64,000 nt of DNA from Xiphydria camelus (Eukaryota; Arthropoda; Insecta; Hymenoptera; Xiphydriidae), in contig OY783191.1 of assembly GCA_963678675.1 (NCBI GenBank), positions 22,505,368 to 22,569,367 on the forward strand, in the 5' to 3' direction. The position numbers and the translations under genes are program-made. Positions 1 to 10,386 of the stretch are shown piece after piece. The stretch's first letter is position 1; every line of letters begins with the position of its first letter. Below the pieces are notes generated by a model. The model was not told where the DNA came from, ran no database searches, and was given only the letters and a program-made list of their open reading frames with translations.

Positions 1-847
1 TTCTCAAATGCATCGCTTTTAGGTAATGCCGTAGCTCGATAAATAATCGAAACGGGATTTGACAACGCCCCCGTGGATTTCTTCAGAGGTACTCTTGCGA
101 ACTCAACGGGACACAACACTCACACGGCTTTGTAGAGATAATATATATAGCCGCAAACTGACTCTAATAGCGATTTCTCATCGTTCACAATGATTGCAAG
201 GTTCCTGATCAAGAACACGTTACTTAGTTTCCCCCATGGCTGCACACGCCACCACAGAAACCCCCCAAGGAAACTTTTATCGTACCGATACGACTTCACA
301 GATTTCGAGGGATCTGTAATTCTCCCTAGTTCATTTTACGATATCGTTGAATAATTTTCAAAAACGTTTCAGTCAGCGTGGTGAGAAGGAAAGGAGGCGA
401 ATCATTATTCCGCAAGTAGAAAGCGGAGAGGGTTAAGGTAGCGTCAGGATCTCTTTTAACCTTACCAATACTACCATATAAGACACGTGAGCTTAAAGTA
501 CTCTTCTCAAAACTACGTTATATAGAGTATAATGTATGGCAAATACGGTTTCCATGGCGCTGTTCCCTGATAAAAAGTAAACTGAAAAGTTAAGAGTAAT
601 TTTTGTCCCAAATACACTGTTTAGAAGTCAGAAGAAATAAAAAAAAATAGCCAGTTAAACGCGCCGAATAGCCGGGCTCCGCAATCAGTCGCTTAGCGGC
701 GATTCGGGGCGTATCCGAATATGGCTATTCCTTCATTAAATATAAATGTTAAACTATGCGCCTGGGAGAGAAAATGCTCGGGACTTTTTAGTTTAATTTT
801 TAATTAAGAATAGAATAATTATTAAACCTGTAGGGGCGCCGTATCTA
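1..847. other. gene-free stretch, no feature recognised
   Basis: AT-rich sequence with no convincing open frame, RNA gene or complete inverted-repeat element. The only structure seen is a weak short inverted repeat, GAATAGCC near 667 and GGCTATTC near 722, around a CpG-rich patch. Confidence 0.5.
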
Positions 848-877
848 TTAAGGTACGTACAAACCGGCCAACAAAGT

Positions 878-933
878 GTTGGCAACATGTTGGCAACAGG
901 CGGAACAAGTTGGCAACATAGATGTTGGCAACA
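878..933 (+). repeat. left subterminal array of GTTGGCAACAT
   Basis: Four copies of GTTGGCAACA in the same orientation lie 27 bases inside the left end of the 851-2394 element. Such clusters are typical transposase-binding sites; that role is inferred. Confidence 0.8.
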
Positions 934-2241
934 TCAACTCGTATCTGGATACAGTATTACAACGAGCTTTGACAAAAGTATATTTATTTTACAGTTTCAA
1001 GATATTAATTTTCATGAAACTCGTACAATCAAATAGGTCGGTTTTGAACGTATAAAATAAAGTGAAAAAACTGTTTTCATGAGAAAAATGTATATTTTAT
1101 TAGCATGGGGTCCACTGGACCCCGTGTGACCACTACGGATTAATAAATTATTAATAAATTGTCTGTCGCATATTCGCCCAAATGCTCTTCGCATTTCGGC
1201 CGTAGACTGTGCGGCGTGAGGGAGAAATTCGACACTCCTCGGGCCGTTAAAGCCATAAATTAGATCCGGGAAAGTTCCTCATTACCACAGGGTCGAAGAG
1301 CGACCAGTACGTTTGAAAACCTGCGAGCGACCGGAATAGCTCGCAAATAAAGTTAATGCATTTTGTTTGTCTTCCCTTACTAATTGGTATAATTTTATTC
1401 ATCCTAAACACACCACGCAAGATTAATTTGGCGCGTAGTCCGTCGCGCAAAGATGGAACATTGTTTATTAGAATAGGTATTGCGGGAAACGGCTTATTTC
1501 GATCCGTTCGTTAATTAACCTTTTCCGGAAAAGGTGTGCGACGGAACACAGACTCTAGTCTTTATGACTGTCCCGTCGTTTGACGGAAAGGATCGGAAGC
1601 GTTGAACCCCGTCCGCGACGGTCCCTGCCACATGTGGTCTCTGCCGGGCCGTGTCAAGTGGGCGGTAGTATATTTATTTGTATGTACTAGCTTTGCTCTC
1701 CCTCCCCAACCCCCGGGGGGTAAGAACCTGGCTCCGCGCATCGGGTCCCAAGGTCGCCAGGGTTTTCGGCGACACGGTTTTATCCACGCATTTATTTAAA
1801 AAAAACTATTTTATATAATAATATATAATAATAAAAAAGGAGAAGGAAGGATTTGATCCAGTCAGTATTTTGACATGCCGTGCCGATGACGCGATTAACC
1901 ACTTTCGTGCGTGGTTCGGAAAATTTATCGTCGCCGCGGCGACGATCCTGTCAAGAAATTTGCGTAGCGGCAGCGACGGCGGGAGTATCTGAGCAGGCGA
2001 GGAATCCAATAAAAATTATATTATAGTCGGCGTGTTATTTATGATCGATGCTATTAAAAGTATTAAAAGAGGTATGAATCGACTTTCTGAAATTCCGTCC
2101 CTTTTGCGTGGATGTTGCGAGGATGTTGTCAACTTTTCCCATTCGAAATGGGAAACACGGAAACCAGCAACAGGCGACCATTCTCTTTGATGTCATGCCG
2201 CCCGCTGTTGCTAGTCGACGGGAGACACGTGGGGATAAACG

Positions 2242-2369
2242 TGTTGCCAACATGTTGCCAACATTTGTTGGCTGGTCTGTACTGCTACGCTGTCGACGAG
2301 TATCCATCGACGAGTTGCCAACATGTTGCCAACACCGATATCGACGTGTTGCCAACATGTTGCCAACAC
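2242..2369 (-). repeat. right subterminal array of GTTGGCAACAT (inverted)
   Basis: Six copies of TGTTGCCAACA in three back-to-back pairs, the inverse of the left array, ending about 25 bases inside the right terminus of the 851-2394 element. Confidence 0.8.
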
Positions 2370-2397
2370 TTTGTTGCCCGGTTTGTACGTACCTTTA

Positions 2398-3367
2398 CAC
2401 CCTATACATCGGGTCTTTACTTTAATACACGCCAGTGGAGCGGGTTGCATATCGGTTGGCGCCTCCGATCCGCTGCGGTTTCCTGTAATTCGGTGGTAAT
2501 ACCGACAGCCAAGACTCGAACCAAATGGAACTATCAATCCGAAAAACCTTGATTATTCGAAAAAAAAATGCAAACGATTATCAAACTATATCGGAGCGTC
2601 TGTCACTTTCACCACTATTGAAATAACCGATGTTTCTTATACTGATACGTCTTATGGTTATGCAGAAGATATGAGCCATGTTATACATTCAAGGAGAGAC
2701 GACTCGGATGATCGTTACGAGGAAAAACTGCACTGATCGATCCGAGATTTGAACTCGAAATCTCTGAGCTGCCAGACGAGCGTTCTAACCACAGAGCTAT
2801 CAGGCAATCTTATACTCTAACTCCGAATCGTCTACATGTTGATGTGCAGCACGTAACAGCTACTACAACTTTCTTAAAACGCCACCATTCATCAAAAACC
2901 GAGCCAAACGAATACCAAAACGAACTGAATAGTTAGATGGATTATATTTTCAATTATATCTTCCTGATTATGTGAACTATGTCCACAACGTTACCGTTTC
3001 TCAGATGACTTCTAAAAAGTTGAAATGGATCATCTCTGTCGTATCGCCGCCTCTCCCAAACTCTTATCCCAATTTTGGTAGCTCAGAAGTACATACAGTA
3101 GAACCTCTATGAAGTAACCACTCACGAAAGGACTGCTGTTCTACAGAGATTTCGTCCAAATCTAGTGTGTGGCTGGTGAATGGGAGAGGCGTCTTTAAAG
3201 GGGTTTTATTTACTGTACTTTTCACAATACTTGTAGGCGTATATCCGCGTACAGCCGCTTCTACGATCAAGTAGCCTATCTTATTTTCGTGTACATTTCA
3301 ATTTATAAATGGCTCAGTAACGAAATATAGGTTTCTTCTAAACATTTTTTTCGATATGCTCTCAAAT
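2398..3367. other. intergenic stretch with a tRNA-derived unit and a lone TIR-like end
   Basis: No coding sequence is recognised. It contains the tRNA-derived segment described separately, and near 3090 a single end reading CAGTAGAACCTCTATGAAG, which resembles termini of pogo/Tigger elements. I found no inverted partner for it. Confidence 0.45.
2737..2809 (-). repeat. tRNA-derived Pol III unit (SINE head or tRNA pseudogene)
   Basis: Read on the minus strand, it has a box A-like TAGCTCTGTGGTTAGAAC and a box B-like GAGTTCAAATC at tRNA spacing. The T arm pairs fully (TCGAG with CTCGG around TTCAAAT), and a T33-like anticodon loop CTGGCAG follows the D arm. The seven bases before box A do not pair with those after the T arm, and the anticodon stem has mismatches, so this is not a working tRNA. 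It is a decayed tRNA or the 5' part of a tRNA-derived SINE; I see no poly-A tail that would settle it. Confidence 0.6.
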
Positions 3368-3573
3368 AGTTATGGTGAAGCCGCTATTAGTGAAAGAATG
3401 TGTCGTGAGTGGTTTTAACACGCTTCAAGAACGGTGATTCTCACGTTGAAGACCGGTATAGCGGTGGAAGAGAGAAGGTTTTCGGAGATGCAGAATTGCA
3501 GGCATTACTTGATGAAGACTCATATCAAAATCAAAAAGAATTGGCACGATCATTGGGAGTGACAATATACTTT
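3368..3573 (+). pseudogene. mariner transposase N-terminal fragment
   Basis: Translation gives SYGEAAISERMCREWF, then an in-frame TAA and a shift of frame, then FKNGDSHVEDRYSGGRE and further sequence to about LARSLGVT. This is the helix-turn-helix region of mariner (Tc1/mariner superfamily) transposases, which bind the element's ends. The DDD catalytic part is missing because the sequence stops matching after about 70 residues. The fragment is dead and I could not pair mariner ends around it. Confidence 0.85.
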
Positions 3574-3627
3574 GAATCATAAATGTATAACCAGTTTTTT
3601 ACAATAAAACCTCGAATTTCGAAAAAA

Positions 3628-3656
3628 AAACGGCGGAAGCAAAGTTGTACATCTAT
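3628..3656 (-). repeat. solitary MITE end, same family as the mini-element at 27302
   Basis: GGCGGAAGCAAAGTTGTACA followed by TC matches the right terminus of the complete 74-bp element at 27302-27375. The opposite end was not found nearby, so this is a truncated copy. An imperfect AAT/AAC microsatellite follows at about 3656-3686. Confidence 0.6.
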
Positions 3657-4331
3657 TAATAATAACAACAACAATAATAATAATAAGTTCGGCTATATAA
3701 AATTAATCGTCATTGGCTACGTCTCCACCGTACCAATAAACCCTGGATTTAAAAATGGAGCATCGAATCGCGTTGCGACTACAAAAGAAGGTGATCGAGA
3801 TTCGCGGAATAATCCATTTTTTAATTCTGACTGTGGATATCGTCTTTGTTTCGATAGAGCGAAGAAATATCCTTGATTGGTCGTTTCTGATTAAACGCAG
3901 GAATACCCACGTCTCTTAATACACTAACAAAAAGACGGGAAACATCCACATAACGGGGCGATACCTCCGACAACAGCGAACGTCGATGAGCCACCCGAAT
4001 GGATTCGGATATTCGCGCTGACTCGACGTTCATCCGGCTTTATCCGCATCCGCGAGCCGCTCTTCGAGTACCTATGTACCTATGCATATCGCTCCGTTTC
4101 CTACGGATTAACTCGTTGAGCCGATCTGACTGGGGGAGAACTCTCGCGGTAATACCTATCACGAGGTCATCGAATAGTAAAATGAATTCGTCGATGCCCT
4201 CTCGGCTTTTTCAATACACAGAAGAACCCATATGTATACGTACGCATTTTCGTTCACAAGTGGGATCGACTGTTCTTCGAGTGGTATTAACCCACGTAGA
4301 CATTTGTTAATGATAATGTCAAATTTCCTGA
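3657..4331. other. gene-free stretch, nothing recognised
   Basis: Beyond the short microsatellite at its start I see no coding sequence, RNA gene or terminal repeat. Confidence 0.4.
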
Positions 4332-4465
4332 AGCCCCGTTTCCGTAAGGCCCTGACTTGTCGGCCGGCGTGTCCGCAATTTGTCGCTGACATATCGAGTC
4401 CTTAGGAAAACGAATATATAAACATGTCGGGTGGAACTGCACTACAAACCGGCCTCTCGATGAAA

Positions 4466-4765
4466 CGTCTTAAAATAATACGGAAGTGTCTTATTGACGT
4501 AAAATAAGACGGTTAAGTGTATTGATCAGAAATTCAAGACACTTAACCGTCTTATTCCAAGACGTTTGTCTGTCTTTTCTCAAAAAGACATTTATTTTCC
4601 GTCTAAAATCATAAGACACATGGTACTGTCTTAAGATAAAGACGCTTAAACGTCTTAAAGTAAGACACTTCTTCAGGTATAAGACATTTAAATGAATAAG
4701 TTGCTTAAAATAGTAAGACACTACACAAGTAATACACTTCAAACGTCTTGTTACCTGTGACGTCA
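4466..4765. repeat. left GTCTTA/TAAGAC subterminal array
   Basis: About fifteen copies of GTCTTA or its complement in 300 bases, often paired as short palindromes (for example TAAGACGGTTAAGTG with CACTTAACCGTCTTA). The right-hand counterpart is at 6377-6550. Confidence 0.8.
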
Positions 4766-5231
4766 AGCATCATTATTCAAATGTAACCTTAGATATACAC
4801 TACCCCCGACAAGTTTCCGGTCACCTTCAAAAGGGCTTTGAGTGAATGAAATTTGAGTGGTTGGTTATATTGGAAACGAAGCAAGATAGATTAAAAACCT
4901 TCAAACAAAATTTCATTTGACTGACAATTAAAGAAACACATCGAGCATGACAGTTCATTTTCACGTTGAATTCTATTCATTGTCAATGTCAACACATCAG
5001 CCGAATTTGTATCCTTTATTTCTTTTTATTATTTGTTAATAAAAAAATGTCTACATCAGCCGTATATGTCGCGTACCGCTTACAGAAAATGTGTACACTC
5101 TCTCTCTCTCTCTTTACTCAAGTAACGCCGGTCCCGAGGAAAAAACCGACGAGCGCACTCTACTGCACATGACGTGTACCGTTCGGTATACGGTTTTCGG
5201 CTCGGTTGGAACAGGGTTTAGCGTACTTTAC

Positions 5232-5411
5232 TGGGGCCCCTTTCTCGAACTCGCTCGTATCTTTGCGTGCACGCATCTTAGCGAATAGACCAATCAGGAT
5301 CAAGTATTCCGTTGTCCGTAACCCCACCACAACGGAATACTTGATCCTGATTTGTCTATTCGCTAAGATGCGTGCACGCAGATACGAGCGAGTTCGAGAA
5401 AGGGGCCCCTG
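5232..5411. repeat. near-perfect hairpin, 83-bp arms
   Basis: Arms 5232-5315 and 5329-5411 are complementary apart from one substitution and one small length difference, separated by 13 bases. Both ends read GGGGCCCCT. The sequence GTACT flanks both sides loosely. It could be a palindromic MITE or a transcript folding into a long hairpin; nothing in the sequence decides between them. Confidence 0.85.
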
Positions 5412-5524
5412 TACTGTTAGGTAACGGGACCTTCCCCTCCTTTTTCGACCTCACCTCAACTCACTTTCTGTAAAATTCAACGCGGCCAACAAGCACGTCA
5501 TTTTCCGGAGGTTGTTTGCTGTGC

Positions 5525-5973
5525 ATGTTTTGCTGTGCAAAAATGTCGAAAAAAAAAAGAAAAAACAGTGTTTTGTGCATTAGGTCAACGACGCAAGTGT
5601 GTTAGATTTCTCTCACGAGATAATCAGCCTGACGCTGAAGTTGTGTTGGAAGAGTTTAAGAACTTATGTGCTCGCGATCCAGCATTGTTTGATGATAGCA
5701 AACACAGACATTATCATTCAAAAAAAAACATCAAGCATCGGACATGTGGTAGGATGCGGATGACAGCATAATTGATGACCATAGTGAATTGAATATTGTG
5801 CTGGTGCAGTCTCCAATGCAAGTGATATTGCCAACAACTAACCTAAAAGACAGCACAGGTGGGAAGGTTATTTACACAGAACCCCCCCCCCCCCCCCTCC
5901 AGTTCACAAGGTGGATGAACTTTTTGAGACTAAAGAAACTGCGATAGTCATCTCGAACGAGTTGAAAAATACG
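5525..5973 (+). pseudogene. broken open frame of an unrecognised transposon protein
   Basis: An ATG at 5525 opens into a lysine-rich start. The frame shifts at an A-run near 5550 and continues as KTVFCALGQRRKCVRFLSR and about 50 more residues. After another A-run near 5720 a third frame continues as DDSIIDDHSELNIVLV and reaches TAIVISNELKNT, followed by a splice-donor-like GTAAATA at 5974. A C-run (5881-5897) interrupts it. The run of open segments ending at a donor suggests a first coding exon with frame shifts at homopolymers. I do not recognise the family; its place between the GTCTTA arrays suggests it belonged to that element. Confidence 0.4.
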
Positions 5974-6376
5974 GTAAATAAATTTTTATTTCATGTTGGA
6001 ATAAATTTTGTTTTCTCAATCACCAATAAAGTGAAAACAATATAATTCTGGATTTTTCATTTAAATAACTAAAAATACCTTTCCCTTAGAGATATACATT
6101 CATCATTATTTCAATATTTTTATTAGTATTAGTGAAATTTTTTGACGCGATGTGTTTATTTCAGAGTGTTTCGATTTGTGAGAGCTGGATTCATTGTGGA
6201 TTTGAATACATTTCCAACGAATTTCTTTAATATCGAACTTTATAATATTACTCTGATGAGAAAAATTATTACATTCGATGTTTATTGACTCGCCTGTAAT
6301 GTATTCATATTGACTATGAATAATTTCGCGCTCACATATACGTTTGAAAATTATACATTTGTGTATAATTATTGCA

Positions 6377-6550
6377 AGACGTTTTTAGAGTCTTATATTC
6401 CAATACATCTAACCGTCTTAGTATAAGACGTTTGAAGTGTCTTATTGTAAGACACTTACAGTGTCTTAATGTATTAAGACGGTATTAAACGTCTTAAAAG
6501 TGACTTCAAGTTTTAAGACATGCAGGTGTCTTAAAATAAGACGGTTGAAT
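6377..6550. repeat. right GTCTTA/TAAGAC subterminal array
   Basis: About twelve copies of GTCTTA or its complement in 170 bases, mirroring the left array at 4466-4765. The stretch between the broken frame and this array (about 5980-6370) is AT-rich with nothing recognised. Confidence 0.8.
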
Positions 6551-7009
6551 TAGTAGTGTGGCAAAAGTCGGTGTCGGCATCGAAATCCGGTTTGACATGT
6601 CGTGTCGTTACGGAAACAATCGACAAGTCGTACTATCGCATGTACCTATGTGTATTTCCAGCATTGAAGAGAAAATACGTGCACTTTCCTTTTCTTATTT
6701 GTACCACCTTTTACGACGTGTTCTTTACTTTTAAAAAATTTTTATAATACAGCTTCTAGTTATGACCACAGAGGCTGCACTACTAATTAACACATTAGTA
6801 TCGTCCACCTTGTAGGTGTAGTCACTGATCGACATAAACGAGAATATAAAATCATATGCGCAAAAATAAGGTTAGTGCATATGCGCGAAATCTTAACATG
6901 CCGAATTGCCAACGAATCGTTACGTTCGTTAATTTTGTCGACAAGTTGAGTTGCCGATTTGTTACGGGACATGGCCGACAAGTCGGGTCCTTACGGAAAC
7001 GGGGCTTTA

Positions 7010-8780
7010 GAGATATCCTGATCGAATTTCTATTAGACTCTAATTAAATTTTCGGAATCGTTCGCGAATTAATAGCGCTACTTGCTATAATGGGAACGCT
7101 TTAATAGGATTCCCGTAGAATCGAAATGTGCTCCCCTGTACATCATTGATAGGAATCAACCCATACCTAAGCATTATTATATTTCCAGATAAGTCCCCTC
7201 TATAAGACTCTCTGATACGCCTTACACGATTCCCATCGAACCCCTAACCAAATTTCTACACGGGAGAGACAAATGATTTCTCAACAAGAAGATATATCAG
7301 TAAGACAAATCTTTCAAAATTATGTCCATTTAGGTATAATTCATCATCATCGTTCATTCTTCTTCCGAGTCCACACCTCACCGACTCCTAAGAAATAATT
7401 ACTCCCAAAAAAATTGGTCCAACGAGGCCTTCGTGACCCATAAAAAAATTAGGACAAAACCATTACGAAAGCGAACTAAGAATCGCCCAGGAACACCAAA
7501 GACGGAGTAATCTATCTCGCCATGTAACAATGCCCGCGACTGGGCGACGACGTCGCCACTATCGGAAAAAAAAAAAGAAGAAGAGGCATTATTAAAAATC
7601 GCATTGAAACATTCGAAGCGGCTGGAATATCCGCGCGCGCGCGGCTAATAAAATCTCGCTCTTCCCGCGCTCGCGCATCGCCCAGTTTTTCCCATCGCTC
7701 GCTTTATAGACTCGCGATTTCCTTTTGTTTTTCCGCCCTCATCCCCCCTCGCCACGCCCCTTCCGGCGATTCCGCCGAGCGGAGCGAACGTGGAAACAAT
7801 AGATATTGTGGCTAAATTAAAACCGCCTCCGGAGTTTTCATATTTCGCCGTTGAACGAAGCCACGGAGTAGAGAGAGAGCCGAGCTCGTGTGGCAGGACG
7901 CCGCGCAGCGCGCGTGCAGGCCCGCTTCTGCCGGTGCCTGCGGCGTTTCGTTTCATTTCGGTCTTTGCATTTCTGCCAACTCGAGCCCCACGCGCGCGAG
8001 AGAGGAGAGCGTGGGGGGGGGGGGCGAATCTCTCTTTTCCTCCCGCGTTCCTTTGCCGTCGTATTTTACTTCGAGGCGCTCAGCCCTGCATTCGGTCGCG
8101 CGGCCTCGACGCAGAGTCTATTACGATAAGTGTTACGGTCGAGCGGCCTCGTTCGTAGGTACCTATCCCGCTTTACTCGGGATATAGGTAAGTATATGTG
8201 TGGAACGTCCAATATACGGGGCATACACGTGGGTATATAAGTACATAGCTACGTAAGGACGGAGAGACCTATTTTTCCTGGATTATCTCCCAAATAGAGA
8301 GATTGTAGGTCGTGGCTAAAAGAGAGAGAGCTGGTATTTCGTATATTTCGTATATTCGAGCGAAAGGTGGACGAAATTATTTGGTACGCGTATATGGTAT
8401 TTGGGACGAATACAAGTGGTGGACAACGGGGAGGCTTATCTGACAATGCGGCAGATACACTTATGATACGCCGAATGTAAATAAAATGATCTACAATATC
8501 GAGAAAGTAGGTAATATAAGGGAGTTTAAGCCACTGAAAAAAAGTTATGAATATATTAGTGATCCTCTGTACTGTGTTTAGAAATATATTATATATATAT
8601 ATTATATTAATGAATTTCCCTGCAGATATATTCTTTCTCGTGTTGTAAAGACAAGGTATACACATACCCTTGCCCAAGCCTGGAATCGAAACCAATTAAG
8701 ATTTAAACTACTGACATATTATTTAGAACTATTTCTCGACACGCGTCGACGTAGAAAACGATAATTTATACGAGTCAACG
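7010..8780. other. gene-free stretch with a CpG-rich island (about 7560-8180)
   Basis: The island has alternating CG runs (near 7631) and open frames up to 122 codons on both strands. They lack recognisable domains and overlap each other, as expected of CpG-rich DNA with few stop codons. It could be a promoter or undetected exon; no TATA/initiator pair or splice pattern was seen. Confidence 0.4.
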
Positions 8781-9081
8781 GCTCGAGTCGAAATTTTACT
8801 CCTACTTTAACGCTTTTAACCCCTTGACACACAAATAAAACGGAATTTGCTACAATGCCACATGAAATGAATGACGTCTCCCAGACCTCATTGTATGTCA
8901 AGGGGTTAATACTCCATTCGGCCTACCATTGTCCTACTCAACCTACAGGCTCCTGTTTTGAGACTAAAGTTGGTGAAATATTAACTAACGGGCCATTTTA
9001 GGCTCAACATAGGCTTTTAATACAATGGAATATCGATCTACCGTAAGCCTGAAAGCGTAGGTTTAAAATTTCGACTCGGGG
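8781..9081. mobile_element. MITE with CYCGAGTCGAAATTTTA ends
   Basis: Left end CTCGAGTCGAAATTTTA and right end TAAAATTTCGACTCGGGG are inverted copies. Flanks AGTCAACGG and AGTCACGGA may be a degenerate 8-9 bp duplication, which would suit hAT elements. The ends resemble those of the 1.43 kb element at 10387-11816, so both are one family. A TTAA-flanked mini-element is inserted at 8820-8905. Confidence 0.65.
8820..8905. mobile_element. 86-bp piggyBac-like mini-MITE with TTAA duplication
   Basis: TTAA at 8816-8819 and 8906-8909 bounds a segment beginning CCCCTTGACACACAA and ending TTGTATGTCAAGGGG. TTAA duplication and C-run ends are the piggyBac signature. It is nested in the 8781-9081 MITE and so is younger. 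Confidence 0.8.
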
Positions 9082-9597
9082 AGTCACGGACAACGAAATG
9101 ATCCCTCGATCGATCGGTTTTATCGCTCGACGATTGTTATAGTTTCAACGTACCCACGACAAATAAACTAAATTCACGTGAATGAAAAATTAGTTGCACC
9201 TATTTCCAGTTAGTTCCTTCAAAGCTGATAAGTTGGACTCCTAGGTACCACCGCATCGTTTACAGTTGTATCATCATTTGTACGCGTTGGGATACGAGAG
9301 CCGCGCGCGATCACGAAGTAGATAGATGACGGCCTTCCGCGAGTACTTCCCTATTGAATACGTTTACCCACTACCGCTTGGAAGAAAGGCATCCGTGTGT
9401 AATCTCACGGTGTAGAACATCCCGTGGTACGCGAGCCACGGGCATTGCCAGGTATTGGTCCGCAAACTACCCGAACTAAATAGATTCTCGGGGCTCGGAT
9501 AATTTCATTTTCGCTCCTGCGGCGGTCCGATGACCGCGAGATTGTAGTTTTACAGGAGGGAGGAGCTCTCGCCGCGCGTGCGAGTATACGCGGGCGT
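9082..9597. other. gene-free stretch, nothing recognised
   Basis: Mixed composition without coding signal or repeats that I could pair; likewise the stretch 9818-10386 on the other side of the following MITE. Confidence 0.4.
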
Positions 9598-9817
9598 GTA
9601 CACCCAGGAACACGGCATCTGTCGCTGGTGACTTTCTTTAAACGTTATTTTTAAACGTACTATAACCAATGAATAATTAATTCTCATGCGCTCATTAGCT
9701 ACGGTGGCGTCTACTCTCGTTAATGGAAGCATGAGGATTATTAATTATTTGTTAGTACGTTTAAAAATAACGTTTAAAAAAAGTCACCAGCGACAGATAC
9801 CGTGTCCCCGGGTGTAC
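9598..9817. mobile_element. foldback MITE, about 220 bp
   Basis: The two halves are inverted copies over nearly the whole length: left GTACACCCAGGAACACGG, right complement GTACACCCGGGGACACGG, followed by a shared CTGTCGCTGGTGACTTT and TTAAACGTTATTTTTAAACG. The centre (about 9670-9745) is diverged but still roughly palindromic. The target duplication is unclear. Confidence 0.8.
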
Positions 9818-10386
9818 ATACGTATACGTAGGGCGACGGGAAATATCTGAATTACCAACGGAGAGGAGAATTAATAAACATTTTCGCGGAACGTACAGCG
9901 CCTATATCTCCGCTTAACATCTCTTTCCCAGTGATTTTTTTACGTTCGCTTCGCGTATAGCCGTCCTACAGAGCTCGCGTCGCTCCGTCTGCCACAACCA
10001 CACGCCTACTTCCTCGCTTTCTTCCACATTCGTTAGGCGCTGAATGAAAAGTGGACGGACATTGAAATACGGAAAAATTGCCGTGCAATGTGTGAAAAAG
10101 CCGACGCACAGTAGAAGGAGTCGTTTGACATGTCATCCATTATATCACCTACTCCTTTCCCCAACGCTCAATTTTTCAATGGATACGAATAAAAATGTTG
10201 ATACCGTTTCACGATCAGTACGAGTACCCTTAAAAAAGAAGCATCAGTTAAGGCCTCTTTTTTGCGCAGTACTACTTTTAGTAGTTCTCTGATATTCAGG
10301 GATAAACAACAACAATCGTCCAGACATATTGCTTTACCCACGGGGTAATTAACCATGAAAAGAGATATTTATTATGGGAAAGCCAA

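Larger units (their letters stand above)
851..2394. mobile_element. PIF/Harbinger-like non-autonomous transposon, TTA target duplication
   Basis: The ends are inverted repeats starting AGGTACGTACAAACCGG and running about 45 bp, and the element is flanked by TTA at 848-850 and 2395-2397. A three-base TWA duplication is the hallmark of PIF/Harbinger elements. Just inside each end lies an array of an 11-mer, GTTGGCAACAT, four copies on the left and six inverted on the right. Part of the interior (about 1555-1700 and 1850-1890) resembles the interior of the Harbinger-like element at 28036-28927, and 1460-1530 matches a dispersed repeat also seen near 58160. No transposase remnant was found; open frames at 2108-2552 simply cross the arrays. 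The family is inferred from the TSD and from kinship with the other TWA elements. Confidence 0.75.
4332..7006. mobile_element. 2.7 kb DNA transposon with GTCTTA arrays near both ends
   Basis: The outer ends form an inverted repeat of about 55 bp: AGCCCCGTTTCCGTAAGG at the left, and its complement ending ACGGAAACGGGGCT at the right. Degenerate copies of GTCCTTACGGAAAC recur inside both ends (near 4398 and 6602). Further in, dense arrays of GTCTTA in both orientations occupy 4466-4765 and 6377-6550. The middle holds a hairpin (5232-5411) and a broken open frame (5525-5973). Subterminal arrays in both orientations are typical of hAT and P-like elements, but no clean target duplication could be read, so the superfamily is open. 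Possibly a GTCTTA element sits inside an older one. Confidence 0.65.

Noticed and set aside
870..2370. Possible CRISPR-like array of short direct repeats
   Set aside because: Units are 11 bases with no regular spacers, and inverted at the other end; they are subterminal transposon repeats in a eukaryotic sequence.
2108..2552. Plus-strand frames of 105 and 146 codons
   Set aside because: They run through the GTTGCCAACAT arrays of a transposon end, and frames on both strands are open there.
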